Origin: Pseudomonadales bacterium
Lineage (GTDB): Bacteria > Pseudomonadota > Gammaproteobacteria > Pseudomonadales > Halieaceae
NCBI GenBank assembly: GCA_024234815.1
Contig: JACKNO010000003.1
Location: 310,001-374,000 of the forward strand
Direction of reading: 5' to 3'
DNA: 64,000 nucleotides
Position numbers and translations under genes: made by a program. Shown here in pieces: positions 9,580 to 18,563 of the stretch. Under the pieces are notes generated by a model, which saw only the letters and a program-made list of their open reading frames with translations, was not told the DNA's origin and searched no databases. Position 1 is the stretch's first letter, and each line of letters opens with the position of its first letter.

Positions 9580-11505
9580 ATGCCATTACTGCGATTAGAC
9601 AAGGCCGGCCTCCACTACGGTACGCAGGTCCTCCTGGACGAGGTTGACCTCGTGATCGCCCGTGGCGACAAACTGGGCCTGCTCGGGCGCAACGGCACCG
9701 GCAAGACCACACTATTGAAAGTCCTCGCCGGCGAGCTCTCCCCTGACAGCGGTGAACGCTGGCTGCGCCCTGGCGTGAAACTGGCCCGCCTGGAGCAGAC
9801 CCTGCCAGAGGCGGATGAACTCACCGTGTTTGATGTCATTGCCTCCGGCCTTTCCCGGGCGGGAGAGTTGATAGCCCAGTACCATCACCTGGTACACGAT
9901 GCGGCGGATACCGACCTCGACGCCCTCGCCCGGGTACAGCAACAACTCGAGAGTGTCGACGGCTGGACCCTGCAGCAACGGGTAGAAACTATTATCAGCC
10001 AGTTGCAGCTTCCCGCAGACAGCACCATGGGCGAACTCTCCGGTGGTTGGCGCCGGCGGGTCGCCCTCGGCAAGACACTGGTGGCGGACCCGGATATCCT
10101 GCTGCTGGACGAGCCCACCAACCACCTGGATATTCCCGCCATCAACTGGCTGGAGGAACAGTTGCGCAGTTTCCGCGGCTCCCTGATCCTGATCACCCAC
10201 GACAGGCGCTTCCTGCAGAACGTCGCCAACAGCATCGCCGAACTGGACCGGGGCCACCTCACGGTGTGGCGTGGCGACTACCAGGGCTTCCTCCAGCACC
10301 GCGAGCACCAACTGCAGGCGGAAGAGCACGCCAACGAACTGTTTGACAAGCGACTGGCGCAGGAAGAGGTGTGGATACGCCAGGGCATCAAGGCGCGCCG
10401 CACCCGCAACGAGGGTCGTGTGCGCGCACTGGAAGCCATGCGCAACGAGCGTTCGCGACGACGGGAGCGCCAGGGCAAGGCCGATTTCGCGGTGGAGGAC
10501 GCCAGTAAGTCAGGCAAGATCGTGGTGGAACTGAAGCACGTCTGCCAGGCCTTTGGTGGACGCGAGGTCATTCGCGACTTCTCCACCATCATCCAGCGCG
10601 GCGACCGCATCGGTATCGTCGGCGCCAATGGTGCCGGCAAGTCCACCCTGGTGAAAATACTGCTCGGTGAGTTACAGCCCGACAGCGGCGTGGTAAAGCG
10701 CGGCAGCAAACTGGAGGTCGCCTATTCGGACCAGCTGCGCGGCAAGCTGGACCCGGAAAAGAATCTGATAGACAACGTCTGCGGCGGGCAGGAGTTCATC
10801 GAGATCAATGGCAAACGGCGCCACGCCATCTCCTATCTCGGGGATTTCCTGTTCACCCCGGAGCGGGTGCGCACGCCGGTCAAGGCCCTGTCAGGGGGCG
10901 AACAGAACCGGGCGGTGCTGGCCCGCCTGTTCAGCAAACCCGCCAACCTGCTGGTACTGGATGAGCCCACCAACGACCTCGACATCGAAACCCTGGAGCT
11001 GCTGGAGGAAATCCTGCTCAGCTTTGACGGTACGGTGTTACTGGTCAGTCACGACCGGGAGTTCATGGACAACGTCGTGACCAGCCTGCTGGTCGTGGAG
11101 GGCAATGGCACCATCAGCGACCACGCCGGCGGCTACAGCGAATGGCTGGCACGCGGCGGCCGCCTGCAGGAAAGCGTCGGCGAGCCCGGCACGACCACGG
11201 TTGCAGCTGGGGCAGCTGCAACCGCGGCAGCAGACGCGGGCACAGCGACGGCATCCGCCAGCGGCTCCGCTGCGCAGCCGCGGAAGAAAAAGAAACTGTC
11301 CTACAAGGACCAGCGGGAACTGCAGGCGCTACCCGCCCTGATTGAATCGCTGGAACAGCGCCAGCAGGCGCTGGAGGCAACCATGGCGGAACCTGATTTC
11401 TACCAGGGCGAGCACAGCCGGGTGCAGGATGTCATCGCGCAATTGGCCGCGGTCAACGAGGAGATGGAAGCCGCCTTCGAACGCTGGGCCGAGTTGGACG
11501 GTTGA
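9580..11505 (+). CDS. uup: ABC-F ATPase Uup
   Basis: 641 residues from the ATG at 9580; upstream in-frame codons lie in the divergent promoter region. Two ATP-binding cassettes without membrane segments: Walker A GRNGTGKTT and GANGAGKST, signatures LSGGWRRR and LSGGEQNR, and Walker B LLLDEPTNHLD and LVLDEPTNDLD. A C-terminal extension begins with KKKKLSYKDQRELQALP, followed by a predicted coiled coil, as in Uup. Uup proteins act on DNA (branched intermediates, transposon excision) and/or ribosomes. An Ala/Thr-rich linker of about 40 residues precedes the coiled coil. An inverted repeat follows the stop. Confidence 0.93.
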   Translation: MPLLRLDKAGLHYGTQVLLDEVDLVIARGDKLGLLGRNGTGKTTLLKVLAGELSPDSGERWLRPGVKLARLEQTLPEADELTVFDVIASGLSRAGELIAQYHHLVHDAADTDLDALARVQQQLESVDGWTLQQRVETIISQLQLPADSTMGELSGGWRRRVALGKTLVADPDILLLDEPTNHLDIPAINWLEEQLRSFRGSLILITHDRRFLQNVANSIAELDRGHLTVWRGDYQGFLQHREHQLQAEEHANELFDKRLAQEEVWIRQGIKARRTRNEGRVRALEAMRNERSRRRERQGKADFAVEDASKSGKIVVELKHVCQAFGGREVIRDFSTIIQRGDRIGIVGANGAGKSTLVKILLGELQPDSGVVKRGSKLEVAYSDQLRGKLDPEKNLIDNVCGGQEFIEINGKRRHAISYLGDFLFTPERVRTPVKALSGGEQNRAVLARLFSKPANLLVLDEPTNDLDIETLELLEEILLSFDGTVLLVSHDREFMDNVVTSLLVVEGNGTISDHAGGYSEWLARGGRLQESVGEPGTTTVAAGAAATAAADAGTATASASGSAAQPRKKKKLSYKDQRELQALPALIESLEQRQQALEATMAEPDFYQGEHSRVQDVIAQLAAVNEEMEAAFERWAELDG

Positions 11506-11516
11506 CCCCGGCGCAG

Positions 11517-11548
11517 GGGCCCTGTTCGCCGCAACGCCGAACAGGCCC
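11517..11548. terminator. Hairpin between convergent uup and aminotransferase genes
   Basis: Inverted repeat just after the uup stop: the arm CCTGTTCG at about 521-528 pairs with CGAACAGG at 538-545, and flanking GGGC/GCCC bases extend it. It lies between two converging genes and could serve both. There is no clear T-run on either side, so factor-independent termination is uncertain. Confidence 0.5.
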
Positions 11549-11571
11549 GATAGCGGCTATACGATTGCGAA

Positions 11572-12759
11572 TCAGAGAACAGCCGCGACCGCCGCCGCCA
11601 GATAGTCCACATTGTGATCGTTAACGCCGGCGATGTTGATGCGCGAAGAGTCGAGCATGTAAACGCTGTACTCACTGCGCAGGCGCAGTGCCTGTTCCAC
11701 GCTCAGGCCCAGGAACGAGAACATGCCTTTTTCCCGTTCGATAAACCCGAAGTCCCCACCGCTCTTGTCCTCCAGCTTCCGGCGCAGGCTGGAGCGCAGT
11801 CCCTGGATACGCTGGCACATGGCGTCGAGTTCGGCACGCCAGGAAACGGTCAGAGCCTCGCTGGACAGTACCCTCCCTGCCAACAGCGCACCATGGGCGG
11901 GCGGCATGGAGTAAATGCGCCGCCCAACCACCAGTGCCTGGCTGACCAGGGCCTGGGCATTCACCTCGTCGCGGCAGACGAACAGGGCGATGCCGGCACG
12001 TTCCCGGTACAGGCCCATATTCTTCGAACAGGAGGCGGCGATAATGACTTCCGGCACGCGCTCCACCATCAGGCGCAGACCCGCTGCGTCCTGCTCGATA
12101 CCGTCTCCCAGGCCCTGGTAGGCAAAATCTATAAACGGCGTGAAACCCTGGCGCTCCGCCATGCCGGCGATAACGCCCCACTGTTCCAGGGTGAGATCGG
12201 CACCACAGGGGTTGTGGCAGCAACCGTGTAAAAGCACGACATCACCCACCGTTGCCCGACGCAAATCCTCAACCATACCGTCAAAATCCACAGTGTGGTC
12301 GGAGGCCTCATAGTAGCGATAAGTCTCAAAAACCAGACCGACACTGCTGAGTAGTGGAAAGTGATTGGGCCAGGTCGGGTTACTCACCCAGACCCGGGCG
12401 TCCGGCGCCGCGACGCGAATAATTTCCGCGCCCAGTCGCAGCGCGCCGCAACCTCCCGGCGCCTGCACACTTCCCACCCGCCTGTCGCGCAGCGCCTGGC
12501 TGCCCTCGCCCAGCACCAGGCGTCCCATACCCTGCAGGAACGCCTCATCCCCTGCGGGGGACATATAAGCCTTGGTCAGCTCTTCCGCCACCAGTGTCCG
12601 CTGGGCCTCGCGCACGGCATCGAATACCGGGCACCGGCCCTGTTCATCCATGTAGATGCCCACCGTGAGATCCACCTTGTCCGGGTTGGGGTCCGCTCGA
12701 CAGGCCGCCGCAAGGCCCAGAATCACATCGGCGGGTACGCGTTCAAGCTTATCCAGCAT
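11572..12759 (-). CDS. tyrB: Aromatic/aspartate aminotransferase, class I
   Basis: 395 residues, the usual length of the gammaproteobacterial AspC/TyrB family. The PLP lysine lies in SCSKNMGLYRERAG. WVSNPTWPNH and LLHGCCHNPCGADL (cofactor and substrate contacts) are present, as is the C-terminal SRINIAGV arginine that binds the substrate carboxylate. It transfers the amino group between aromatic amino acids or aspartate and 2-oxoglutarate in the cytoplasm. TyrB and AspC cannot be separated reliably by eye; the symbol is the best guess. PepD lies 42 bp upstream on the same strand. Confidence 0.88.
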   Translation of the reverse strand: MLDKLERVPADVILGLAAACRADPNPDKVDLTVGIYMDEQGRCPVFDAVREAQRTLVAEELTKAYMSPAGDEAFLQGMGRLVLGEGSQALRDRRVGSVQAPGGCGALRLGAEIIRVAAPDARVWVSNPTWPNHFPLLSSVGLVFETYRYYEASDHTVDFDGMVEDLRRATVGDVVLLHGCCHNPCGADLTLEQWGVIAGMAERQGFTPFIDFAYQGLGDGIEQDAAGLRLMVERVPEVIIAASCSKNMGLYRERAGIALFVCRDEVNAQALVSQALVVGRRIYSMPPAHGALLAGRVLSSEALTVSWRAELDAMCQRIQGLRSSLRRKLEDKSGGDFGFIEREKGMFSFLGLSVEQALRLRSEYSVYMLDSSRINIAGVNDHNVDYLAAAVAAVL

Positions 12760-12801
12760 GGGTCAAACTCCAGTTAAGTAAGTGATGCCGCGCCCGGCGG
12801 C

Positions 12802-14244
12802 TCACAACTGCGCCAACAGGGCAGTCAGAAATTGCCAGAAGGGCGGCACGGTCTCGATCCGCAGGCGCTCCGTCGGCGAATGTGCACCCCGGATCGTGGG
12901 TCCGAAGGACAGAATGTCGAGGTCGGGTTTCTTGCCCTTGAGTATGCCGCACTCCAGGCCGGCGTGAATGGCTTTTACCGCTGGGCGCTGCCCGAACAGT
13001 TGCTCGTGCAGAACAGACGCGCGTTCCAGCAGCGGACTGTCAAAATCGGGCTGCCAGCCGGGATAGCCCACCACCTGGGTGACCTCCAGTCCAAATTGCC
13101 GGGCCAGGCCAAGCACCTGCTGTTGCAGCGGCAGGCTCTGGGTTTCGTTAAAAAAGCGGAAGCTGGATTCCAGCATCAACTGGCCGTCGGCCAGAACAAT
13201 TCGCGCGAGATTAATACTCAGGTCCACCAGTTCCGCCGGCCGCACCAGGTTGTAGGCCTGGGCGCCGTGCGGAAACAGGCCGACAAGGTCAAGCAGCGCC
13301 CGGCTATCAGCCGCCGTCAGCACCCGGTCGCAGTCGCTCGCCCGCAGGCTGATCTCCAGCGCGGCGTCCGCCGCCGGCAGATAGCTGAGCCACTGGTCCC
13401 GCAACTGCTGCAAACGCCCCTGCAGTCGCGCCCCCTGCCCCGCCGGACAACTGAACAGCAGGCTGCCCTCGCGCGGAATAACATTGTGCGCCACACCGGC
13501 ATCGAAGCGGGCCAGCTGCACTTCCGGGATATCCGCAAGGCAAAACGCCAGCAACTTGATGGCGTTGCCCAATTGCTGGTGTATCTGGATACCTGAATGC
13601 CCACCCGCCAGCCCCTGCAGGGACAACTCCCACTGCTCCGCGCCGGCGGGAACCGGCTGCAGCTCAAAAGAGCGGCGCAGTTCCCAGCCGCCGCCCCCGG
13701 TACAACCGATGTACAACTCGTTCCAGTCCTCGGTATCCAGGTTGAGCATCAGCGAACCCGACAACAGCGAAGGATCGAGGTTGAGCGCGCCGCCCAAGCC
13801 TGTTTCCTCGTCGACCGTGAACAACAGTTCCAGCGGCGGGTGTTTCACCCCGGGGTCGGTCATCAAGGCCAGCGCGGCGGCGCAACCCACCCCGTTATCG
13901 GCGCCGAGGGTTGTCCTGTCCGCCCGCAGCCAGCCGTCGGCAACCTGCAGGTCCAGGGGTTCGCGGCTGAAGTCGTGGTCCTTGTCCCCGGTTTTTACCG
14001 TCACCATATCGAGATGGTTCTGGATAATCACCATGGGCCGATCCGCCATACCCTCGCTGGCGGCAACAGATACCACCAGGTTGCCGGTAGCGTCCTCGCG
14101 CCACGGGTGCCCGCCCTGCACCGCCAGCCCGATCACATACTGACGTACAGCGGCCTCCTCCCTGGAAGGCCTGGGAATCTGGGTGATCTGGTAAAAATGC
14201 TCCCACAGATGTGCAGGTTGCAATGGATAGTCAGCGGGTTTCAC
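12802..14244 (-). CDS. pepD: Aminoacyl-histidine dipeptidase PepD (M20)
   Basis: 480 residues, standard length for cytosolic beta-Ala-His dipeptidase. Metal-ligand motifs of the M20 family are visible: QNHLDMV, TLGADNGVGCA and LFTVDEETGLGGA (the EE pair holds the catalytic base). The C-terminal HAGLECG segment is also typical. It hydrolyses Xaa-His and other dipeptides during peptide recycling. Divergent from the phosphoribosyltransferase gene by 115 bp. Confidence 0.93.
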   Translation of the reverse strand: MKPADYPLQPAHLWEHFYQITQIPRPSREEAAVRQYVIGLAVQGGHPWREDATGNLVVSVAASEGMADRPMVIIQNHLDMVTVKTGDKDHDFSREPLDLQVADGWLRADRTTLGADNGVGCAAALALMTDPGVKHPPLELLFTVDEETGLGGALNLDPSLLSGSLMLNLDTEDWNELYIGCTGGGGWELRRSFELQPVPAGAEQWELSLQGLAGGHSGIQIHQQLGNAIKLLAFCLADIPEVQLARFDAGVAHNVIPREGSLLFSCPAGQGARLQGRLQQLRDQWLSYLPAADAALEISLRASDCDRVLTAADSRALLDLVGLFPHGAQAYNLVRPAELVDLSINLARIVLADGQLMLESSFRFFNETQSLPLQQQVLGLARQFGLEVTQVVGYPGWQPDFDSPLLERASVLHEQLFGQRPAVKAIHAGLECGILKGKKPDLDILSFGPTIRGAHSPTERLRIETVPPFWQFLTALLAQL

Positions 14245-14359
14245 GGCGGGCCTCCTTCAAACGAGCCGGGATTATACCCGAGCGGACGAGACGGCCACCA
14301 CTGCATCCCCACGCTGTGCTAACCTGCGCCCGACAACCGGGCCGCGCCAGAGCGAGAGC

Positions 14360-14926
14360 ATGCACAAGCACTACATTACCCCGCAACAACTACTCAGGGA
14401 CGCCTTCGAACTGGCCTGCCAGGTATTTGAAAGTGGCTTCCGACCCGACTGTGTTGTCGGGGTATGGCGCGGCGGCACCCCGGTGGCGATCGCGGTTCAC
14501 GAGTTGCTGAAGGTACTGGGCGTCGCGGCGGATCACGCGGCGATCCGTACCAGTTCCTACAGCGGCATAAACCAGCGCAAAGATCGCGTACAGATCGAGG
14601 GGCTGGATTACCTGACCCGTAATTTCGGCGCAAATGACGCCCTTCTCCTGGTAGACGACGTGCACGATTCCGGCCTGTCCCTGCAGCAGGTTATCGCGGA
14701 TCTGCACGGGGCCTGCGGGGCGGACACCCCGGATATACGGGTCGCCACGCCCTACTTCAAACCGGGGAAGAACCTCACCGGGAACAAACCTCATTACTAC
14801 CTTCACCAGACAGATGACTGGCTGGTGTTCCCCCATGAGCTGGCGGGGCTGAGCCCGGAGGAGATGGCGGCCAACAAACCGGAACTGGCAGCCCTGCTGC
14901 CGCGCCTGGCCGGCAAGTGGCGCTAG
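14360..14926 (+). CDS. Phosphoribosyltransferase (hypoxanthine/xanthine type)
   Basis: 188 residues. The PRPP-binding loop reads LLLVDDVHDSG at about residue 95, and the N-terminal part has VVGVWRGGTPVAI, which matches the pyrophosphate loop of purine phosphoribosyltransferases. Expected role is purine base salvage (hypoxanthine, xanthine or guanine plus PRPP giving the nucleotide). The specific base is not resolved. Single gene with its own upstream region. Confidence 0.82.
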   Translation: MHKHYITPQQLLRDAFELACQVFESGFRPDCVVGVWRGGTPVAIAVHELLKVLGVAADHAAIRTSSYSGINQRKDRVQIEGLDYLTRNFGANDALLLVDDVHDSGLSLQQVIADLHGACGADTPDIRVATPYFKPGKNLTGNKPHYYLHQTDDWLVFPHELAGLSPEEMAANKPELAALLPRLAGKWR

Positions 14927-15077
14927 AATACAGCGGGGTATAAATCACCCCCCGTTGCGCTTCCGGACACCGAAACCAGACTTATTACACAGAAAACCCG
15001 GGCACTTTTTACGCCCAATCGTTGTCCGATAGTCATAGACTTCAATCGGTATTGGTGACTATTGAACAGAGCAACTC

Positions 15078-15260
15078 ATGAAACGACTGGATAATGGCAG
15101 GCCGAGCCTGGTGGAATTCCTCGGGAGCATCAAGTTTTCCCGGGAGCAGACCGTCACGACCGACCATGTCGAAAGTGGTGAGCACTTTGCCCGCCTGCGG
15201 CCTGTTACCCGCCGCAAGCGCCGCGTCGAAGACGCCCAGCTGATTCGCAGCGCCAATTGA
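15078..15260 (+). CDS. Small basic protein of unknown function
   Basis: 60 residues, not recognised. Charged, with a Lys/Arg cluster (RPVTRRKRRVED) near the C-terminus and no signal peptide or membrane segment. The region upstream (14,927-15,077) has an A/T-rich stretch that could be a promoter. It ends 9 bp before the stop of the convergent hydrolase. It may be real because the reading frame is open and has a proper start, but coding status is uncertain. Confidence 0.4.
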   Translation: MKRLDNGRPSLVEFLGSIKFSREQTVTTDHVESGEHFARLRPVTRRKRRVEDAQLIRSAN

Positions 15261-15269
15261 GCCATCGCC

Positions 15270-16112
15270 TTATACGTCGACCAGGCGTACAAACGGCTTG
15301 ATGTAATCGCTGGTGCATACAGACCAGCGCTCATGCGGCTCTACAAGGTGATTTGCTATCACCGCAAAAACCAGCGGGTTAAAGGGAAAGCCCACATGGC
15401 TGGCCATGACCGCCATATTACTCACGTAATGGGGGTCGCCTTCACAGCGGGCAATGCCCGCACCCACGATCCCGTCTGACTCGCTGAACAGGGCCAGTAC
15501 CGGTACCCTCAATTCGCCACCGCTGTAGGTGTAGTTCACCCAGCGCGCCAGCATGACCTCATCCACCTCGACATTATCGTTGTAGACACGCCCCATCAGC
15601 TTGTAGAGCGAAGTACCCCGGGGGTCACCGTAGGGCGTCCCCAGGGTAATAACCTGGCGAACCCATTGCGGGAAGCGATGGGCCAGCGCCACCGAATACA
15701 AACCACCCAGACTCCAGCCGATCAGCGTGACCTTGCCGCCACTGGCCCGATACTCCGCCGCGACCCGCTCGGCGACAAGGTCCTCGGTGTGGCGCCGGTG
15801 CGCCAGAAAATCGTCAAGACTGACCGGGCGCACCTCGCTGGCATTGCGACCCAGCCCCCAGGGTATGGCCCTGTAGCCACGGCCATTGAGAAATTTGCGA
15901 AGGCGCGAGGTGGAGCCATCGGCGCCCATGAAACCCGGAATGGTCATTATGGTATGGCCGTCACCCTGCGGCAGGGTGCGCAGCACCGGAGCCAGCAGCG
16001 CGCTGCTGCTCATCTCGAGGAATACCCGCCCGAACTCCATGACACTGTGGCGCAGCCGTGGCGGACGCAAATCCCTGCGGCGGCCCGTCTGAGTGTAGGC
16101 TGATACGGCCAT
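15270..16112 (-). CDS. Alpha/beta hydrolase
   Basis: 280 residues. Nucleophile elbow GWSLGG at about residue 145, an upstream TIPGFMGADGSTSRLR oxyanion-loop region, an acidic residue in ALFSESDGIVG and a candidate catalytic His in MASHVGFPFNP complete a plausible triad. No signal peptide. Resembles small esterase/lipase-like hydrolases; the substrate is unknown. The message runs toward the small protein gene at 15,078. Confidence 0.8.
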   Translation of the reverse strand: MAVSAYTQTGRRRDLRPPRLRHSVMEFGRVFLEMSSSALLAPVLRTLPQGDGHTIMTIPGFMGADGSTSRLRKFLNGRGYRAIPWGLGRNASEVRPVSLDDFLAHRRHTEDLVAERVAAEYRASGGKVTLIGWSLGGLYSVALAHRFPQWVRQVITLGTPYGDPRGTSLYKLMGRVYNDNVEVDEVMLARWVNYTYSGGELRVPVLALFSESDGIVGAGIARCEGDPHYVSNMAVMASHVGFPFNPLVFAVIANHLVEPHERWSVCTSDYIKPFVRLVDV

Positions 16113-16267
16113 CTGCTCCCCTCACATGTCACTTCGTCTTCCATTGTGGCGACAATCAGGGTACGAATACAGCAAAAGCCCGGACTTCGGGTTTAACATT
16201 TCATGCTAGAATTGACCGCTTCGCACAACCAAACCGCGCCCTTCAGGGCCGGCATCTGCCATTTTTC

Positions 16268-17023
16268 ATGACTGACTCCCGCGACAACATCTACGCCGAC
16301 CCGGACAACGCCCTCCTCTGCGATCCAGTGACAGGCGCCGGCCTGTTCCGCTTCGACGAGAGTGTTGCCCGGGTATTTCCCGACATGATCCGGCGCTCCG
16401 TGCCGGGCTACGCCACGATCGTCTCCATGACCGGCCTGTTGGCAGGGCGCTATGCGACGCCGGGCAGCACACTCTACGACCTGGGCTGCTCGCTGGGCGC
16501 GTCAACCCTGGCGATGCGCCAGAACATTCGGGAGCAGGATTGCCGTATCGTGGCGGTGGACAACTCCGCAGCCATGCTGGAGCGCTGCCGCAGTATCATC
16601 GATACCGACACCCACCACACCCCCGTGGAACTGGTCTGCGGCAACCTCCAGGAGGTGGCCATAGAACAGGCCTCGGTGGTGGTCCTCAACTTCACCCTGC
16701 AGTTCATTCCCCGCGAACAGCGCGACGCGGTGCTGAAGCGCATCTACCAGGGCCTGCTGCCGGGCGGCATCATGGTACTGTCCGAAAAAGTCACCTTTGA
16801 AGATCCCCACCTCGACGAACTGAATATCGACCTGCACCACCAGTTCAAGCGCGCCAACGGCTACAGCGACCTGGAAATCGCGCGCAAGCGCAACGCCATA
16901 GAGCAGGTCCTGTTGCCGGAGACCCTGCAACGCCACCGTCAGCGTATCGCCGACGCCGGCTTCAGCAGCTGTGATGTCTGGTTTCAGTGCTTTAATTTCG
17001 CGTCACTGATCGCCCTCAAATGA
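16268..17023 (+). CDS. cmoA: Carboxy-S-adenosyl-L-methionine synthase CmoA
   Basis: 251 residues from the ATG at 16,268, where homology to CmoA begins (MTDSRDNIYADP). The SAM-binding glycine motif is YDLGCSLGAST. CmoA converts SAM and prephenate to carboxy-SAM for tRNA wobble modification. The partner gene cmoB follows after 10 bp, confirming the pathway. Confidence 0.96.
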   Translation: MTDSRDNIYADPDNALLCDPVTGAGLFRFDESVARVFPDMIRRSVPGYATIVSMTGLLAGRYATPGSTLYDLGCSLGASTLAMRQNIREQDCRIVAVDNSAAMLERCRSIIDTDTHHTPVELVCGNLQEVAIEQASVVVLNFTLQFIPREQRDAVLKRIYQGLLPGGIMVLSEKVTFEDPHLDELNIDLHHQFKRANGYSDLEIARKRNAIEQVLLPETLQRHRQRIADAGFSSCDVWFQCFNFASLIALK

Positions 17024-17033
17024 GCGCCCCCGA

Positions 17034-18032
17034 ATGATCGACTACCAGCCCCTGATCAACCGCTGGCAAGGCGGTGCGATGGACGCCTGGGCGCAAGCGC
17101 TGCCGGCGCAGATCGCCAGCGGCCTGTCGCAGCAAAGATACGGTGACCTGCCGCGCTGGCTGCAGGTACTGGCGGAACTGCCGGACCTGGCCGTGGATCA
17201 CGTGACTCTGAACCGCGCCCGCGTAGGGGCCGACAGCGACACTCCGCCGCAGCCGGCGTCGCTGGCGCAATTGCGCAGCAAACTGCAGGGCCTCCATCCC
17301 TGGCGCAAGGGACCCTTCGAGTTATTCGGGATCCATATCGATACCGAGTGGCGCTCCGACTGGAAATGGGATCGCCTGGCCAGCGCCATCGATGACCTCA
17401 AGGGCCGCAGAGTGCTGGACGTCGGCTGCGGCAGCGGTTACCACTGCTGGCGGATGCTGGGGGCGGGGGCGGCGGAAGTCATCGGTATCGACCCCACACC
17501 GCTGTTCGTAGTGCAGTTCTGGGCATTGCAGAAATACCTGCAGCGGGATGAAGTGTGGGTGCTACCCATAGGCATCGAGCAGTTGCCCCCAAAACTGGGC
17601 GCCTTCGACACGGTTTTTTCCATGGGCGTGCTGTACCACCGCCGCTCGCCCATGGACCACCTGTTGGAACTGCGCGACTGCCTGCGCCCGGGGGGCCAAC
17701 TGGTACTGGAAACCCTGGTGATCGAAGGTGGCCCCGGGGACACCCTGGTACCCCAGGGCCGCTATGCCCGCATGGGCAACGTCTGGTTTTTGCCAAGTTG
17801 CCATACCCTGCTGGGCTGGCTGGGCAAGCTGGGATTTCTGGATGCCCGACTGGTGGATGTCACCGTGACCTCAACCGGGGAGCAACGCTCCACCGAATGG
17901 ATGCGCTTTCACTCGCTGGCGGATTTTCTCGACCCGGCGGACAGCAGCAAATCCATCGAAGGGTATCCGGCGCCGCGCCGGGCGATTGTTACGGCGAGGG
18001 TACCCGGCGACTGGGAGCCGGTTACCTTTTAG
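17034..18032 (+). CDS. cmoB: tRNA U34 carboxymethyltransferase CmoB
   Basis: 332 residues, normal length. SAM-binding motif VLDVGCGSGYHCWRM and the downstream MGVLYHRRSP block are diagnostic. CmoB transfers the carboxymethyl group from carboxy-SAM to 5-hydroxyuridine-34 to make cmo5U, widening wobble decoding. Co-transcribed with cmoA. A GC-rich hairpin follows directly after the stop. Confidence 0.96.
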   Translation: MIDYQPLINRWQGGAMDAWAQALPAQIASGLSQQRYGDLPRWLQVLAELPDLAVDHVTLNRARVGADSDTPPQPASLAQLRSKLQGLHPWRKGPFELFGIHIDTEWRSDWKWDRLASAIDDLKGRRVLDVGCGSGYHCWRMLGAGAAEVIGIDPTPLFVVQFWALQKYLQRDEVWVLPIGIEQLPPKLGAFDTVFSMGVLYHRRSPMDHLLELRDCLRPGGQLVLETLVIEGGPGDTLVPQGRYARMGNVWFLPSCHTLLGWLGKLGFLDARLVDVTVTSTGEQRSTEWMRFHSLADFLDPADSSKSIEGYPAPRRAIVTARVPGDWEPVTF

Positions 18033-18049
18033 CCGGGGAGTTTTCCCGG
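18033..18049 (+). terminator. GC-rich hairpin after cmoB
   Basis: CCGGG and CCCGG arms around a GAGTTTT loop, beginning at the cmoB stop codon. Placed where a terminator is expected; no T-run follows the stem, so strength is uncertain. Confidence 0.4.
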
Positions 18050-18170
18050 GACATGCGTTGCCGGGCTTCGTGCAGCAGGGCGATGAAGCGTTTACAAAAA
18101 TAGTTCAGGAAAGAAGCGCTGCGCAAAACTGAATAAGGCAATTCTCGGCACGAGGGCACGACCGGGGAGC

Positions 18171-18320
18171 GGCTCCTCGAAAAAATCAGGGCGCGCCTAG
18201 CGTAGCAAACAAAAGTGGGGCTTTCTGCGAGGAGAGCCTGCCCCGCTTTTCGGGTACTGTCCGAGTCCCAATTTTTTGCGCAGCAAAAAAATGGTCGAGT
18301 TCCGCAGCTGCCACTTTTGT
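18171..18320. repeat. MITE-like palindromic repeat, copy 1
   Basis: First of two near-identical copies in the 530-bp gap between cmoB and lon, which holds no convincing gene. Order of blocks: GGCTCCTCGAAAA arm; GCGCCTAGCGTAGCAAAC block; AAAAGTGGGGCTTTCTGCGA block; a 20-odd-base insert absent from copy 2 (about 18,234-18,256); CTGTCCGAGTCCCA; a short perfect hairpin (ATTTTTTGC...GCAAAAAAAT at 18,271-18,292); and CCACTTTTGT. The right outer arm is decayed compared with copy 2. Confidence 0.8.
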
Positions 18321-18362
18321 GTGCGCTTGAGATTTCTCTCGATACAAGGGTGTGGCGGGGAC

Positions 18363-18520
18363 GTGGCTCCTCGAAAAATCAGGCCGCGCCTAGCGTAGCA
18401 AACAAAAGTGGGGCTTTCTGCGAGGACTGTCCGAGTCCCAATTTTTTGCGCAGCAAAAAATGGTCGAGTTCCGCAGCAGCCACTTTTGTTTGCGGAGCTG
18501 CGGCCTTTTCGAGGAGCCAC
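18363..18520. repeat. MITE-like palindromic repeat, copy 2
   Basis: Second copy. It has long imperfect terminal inverted repeats of about 40 bp: GTGGCTCCTCGAAAA at the left end matches the complement of TTTTCGAGGAGCCAC at the right end (18,506-18,520), and CAAACAAAAGTGG at about 18,400-18,412 matches the complement of CCACTTTTGTTTG. An inner perfect hairpin (9-bp stem, 3-base loop) lies at 18,441-18,461. Structure suggests a non-autonomous palindromic element or REP/BIME-like unit; no transposase is nearby. Confidence 0.8.
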
Positions 18521-18563
18521 TTCCCCGCCGTGCCCGGTTTGGCGCAGTAACTGCATACATCTT

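Noticed and set aside
18171..18520. CRISPR array
   Set aside because: Only two repeat units with internal palindromes, no regular spacers and no cas genes.
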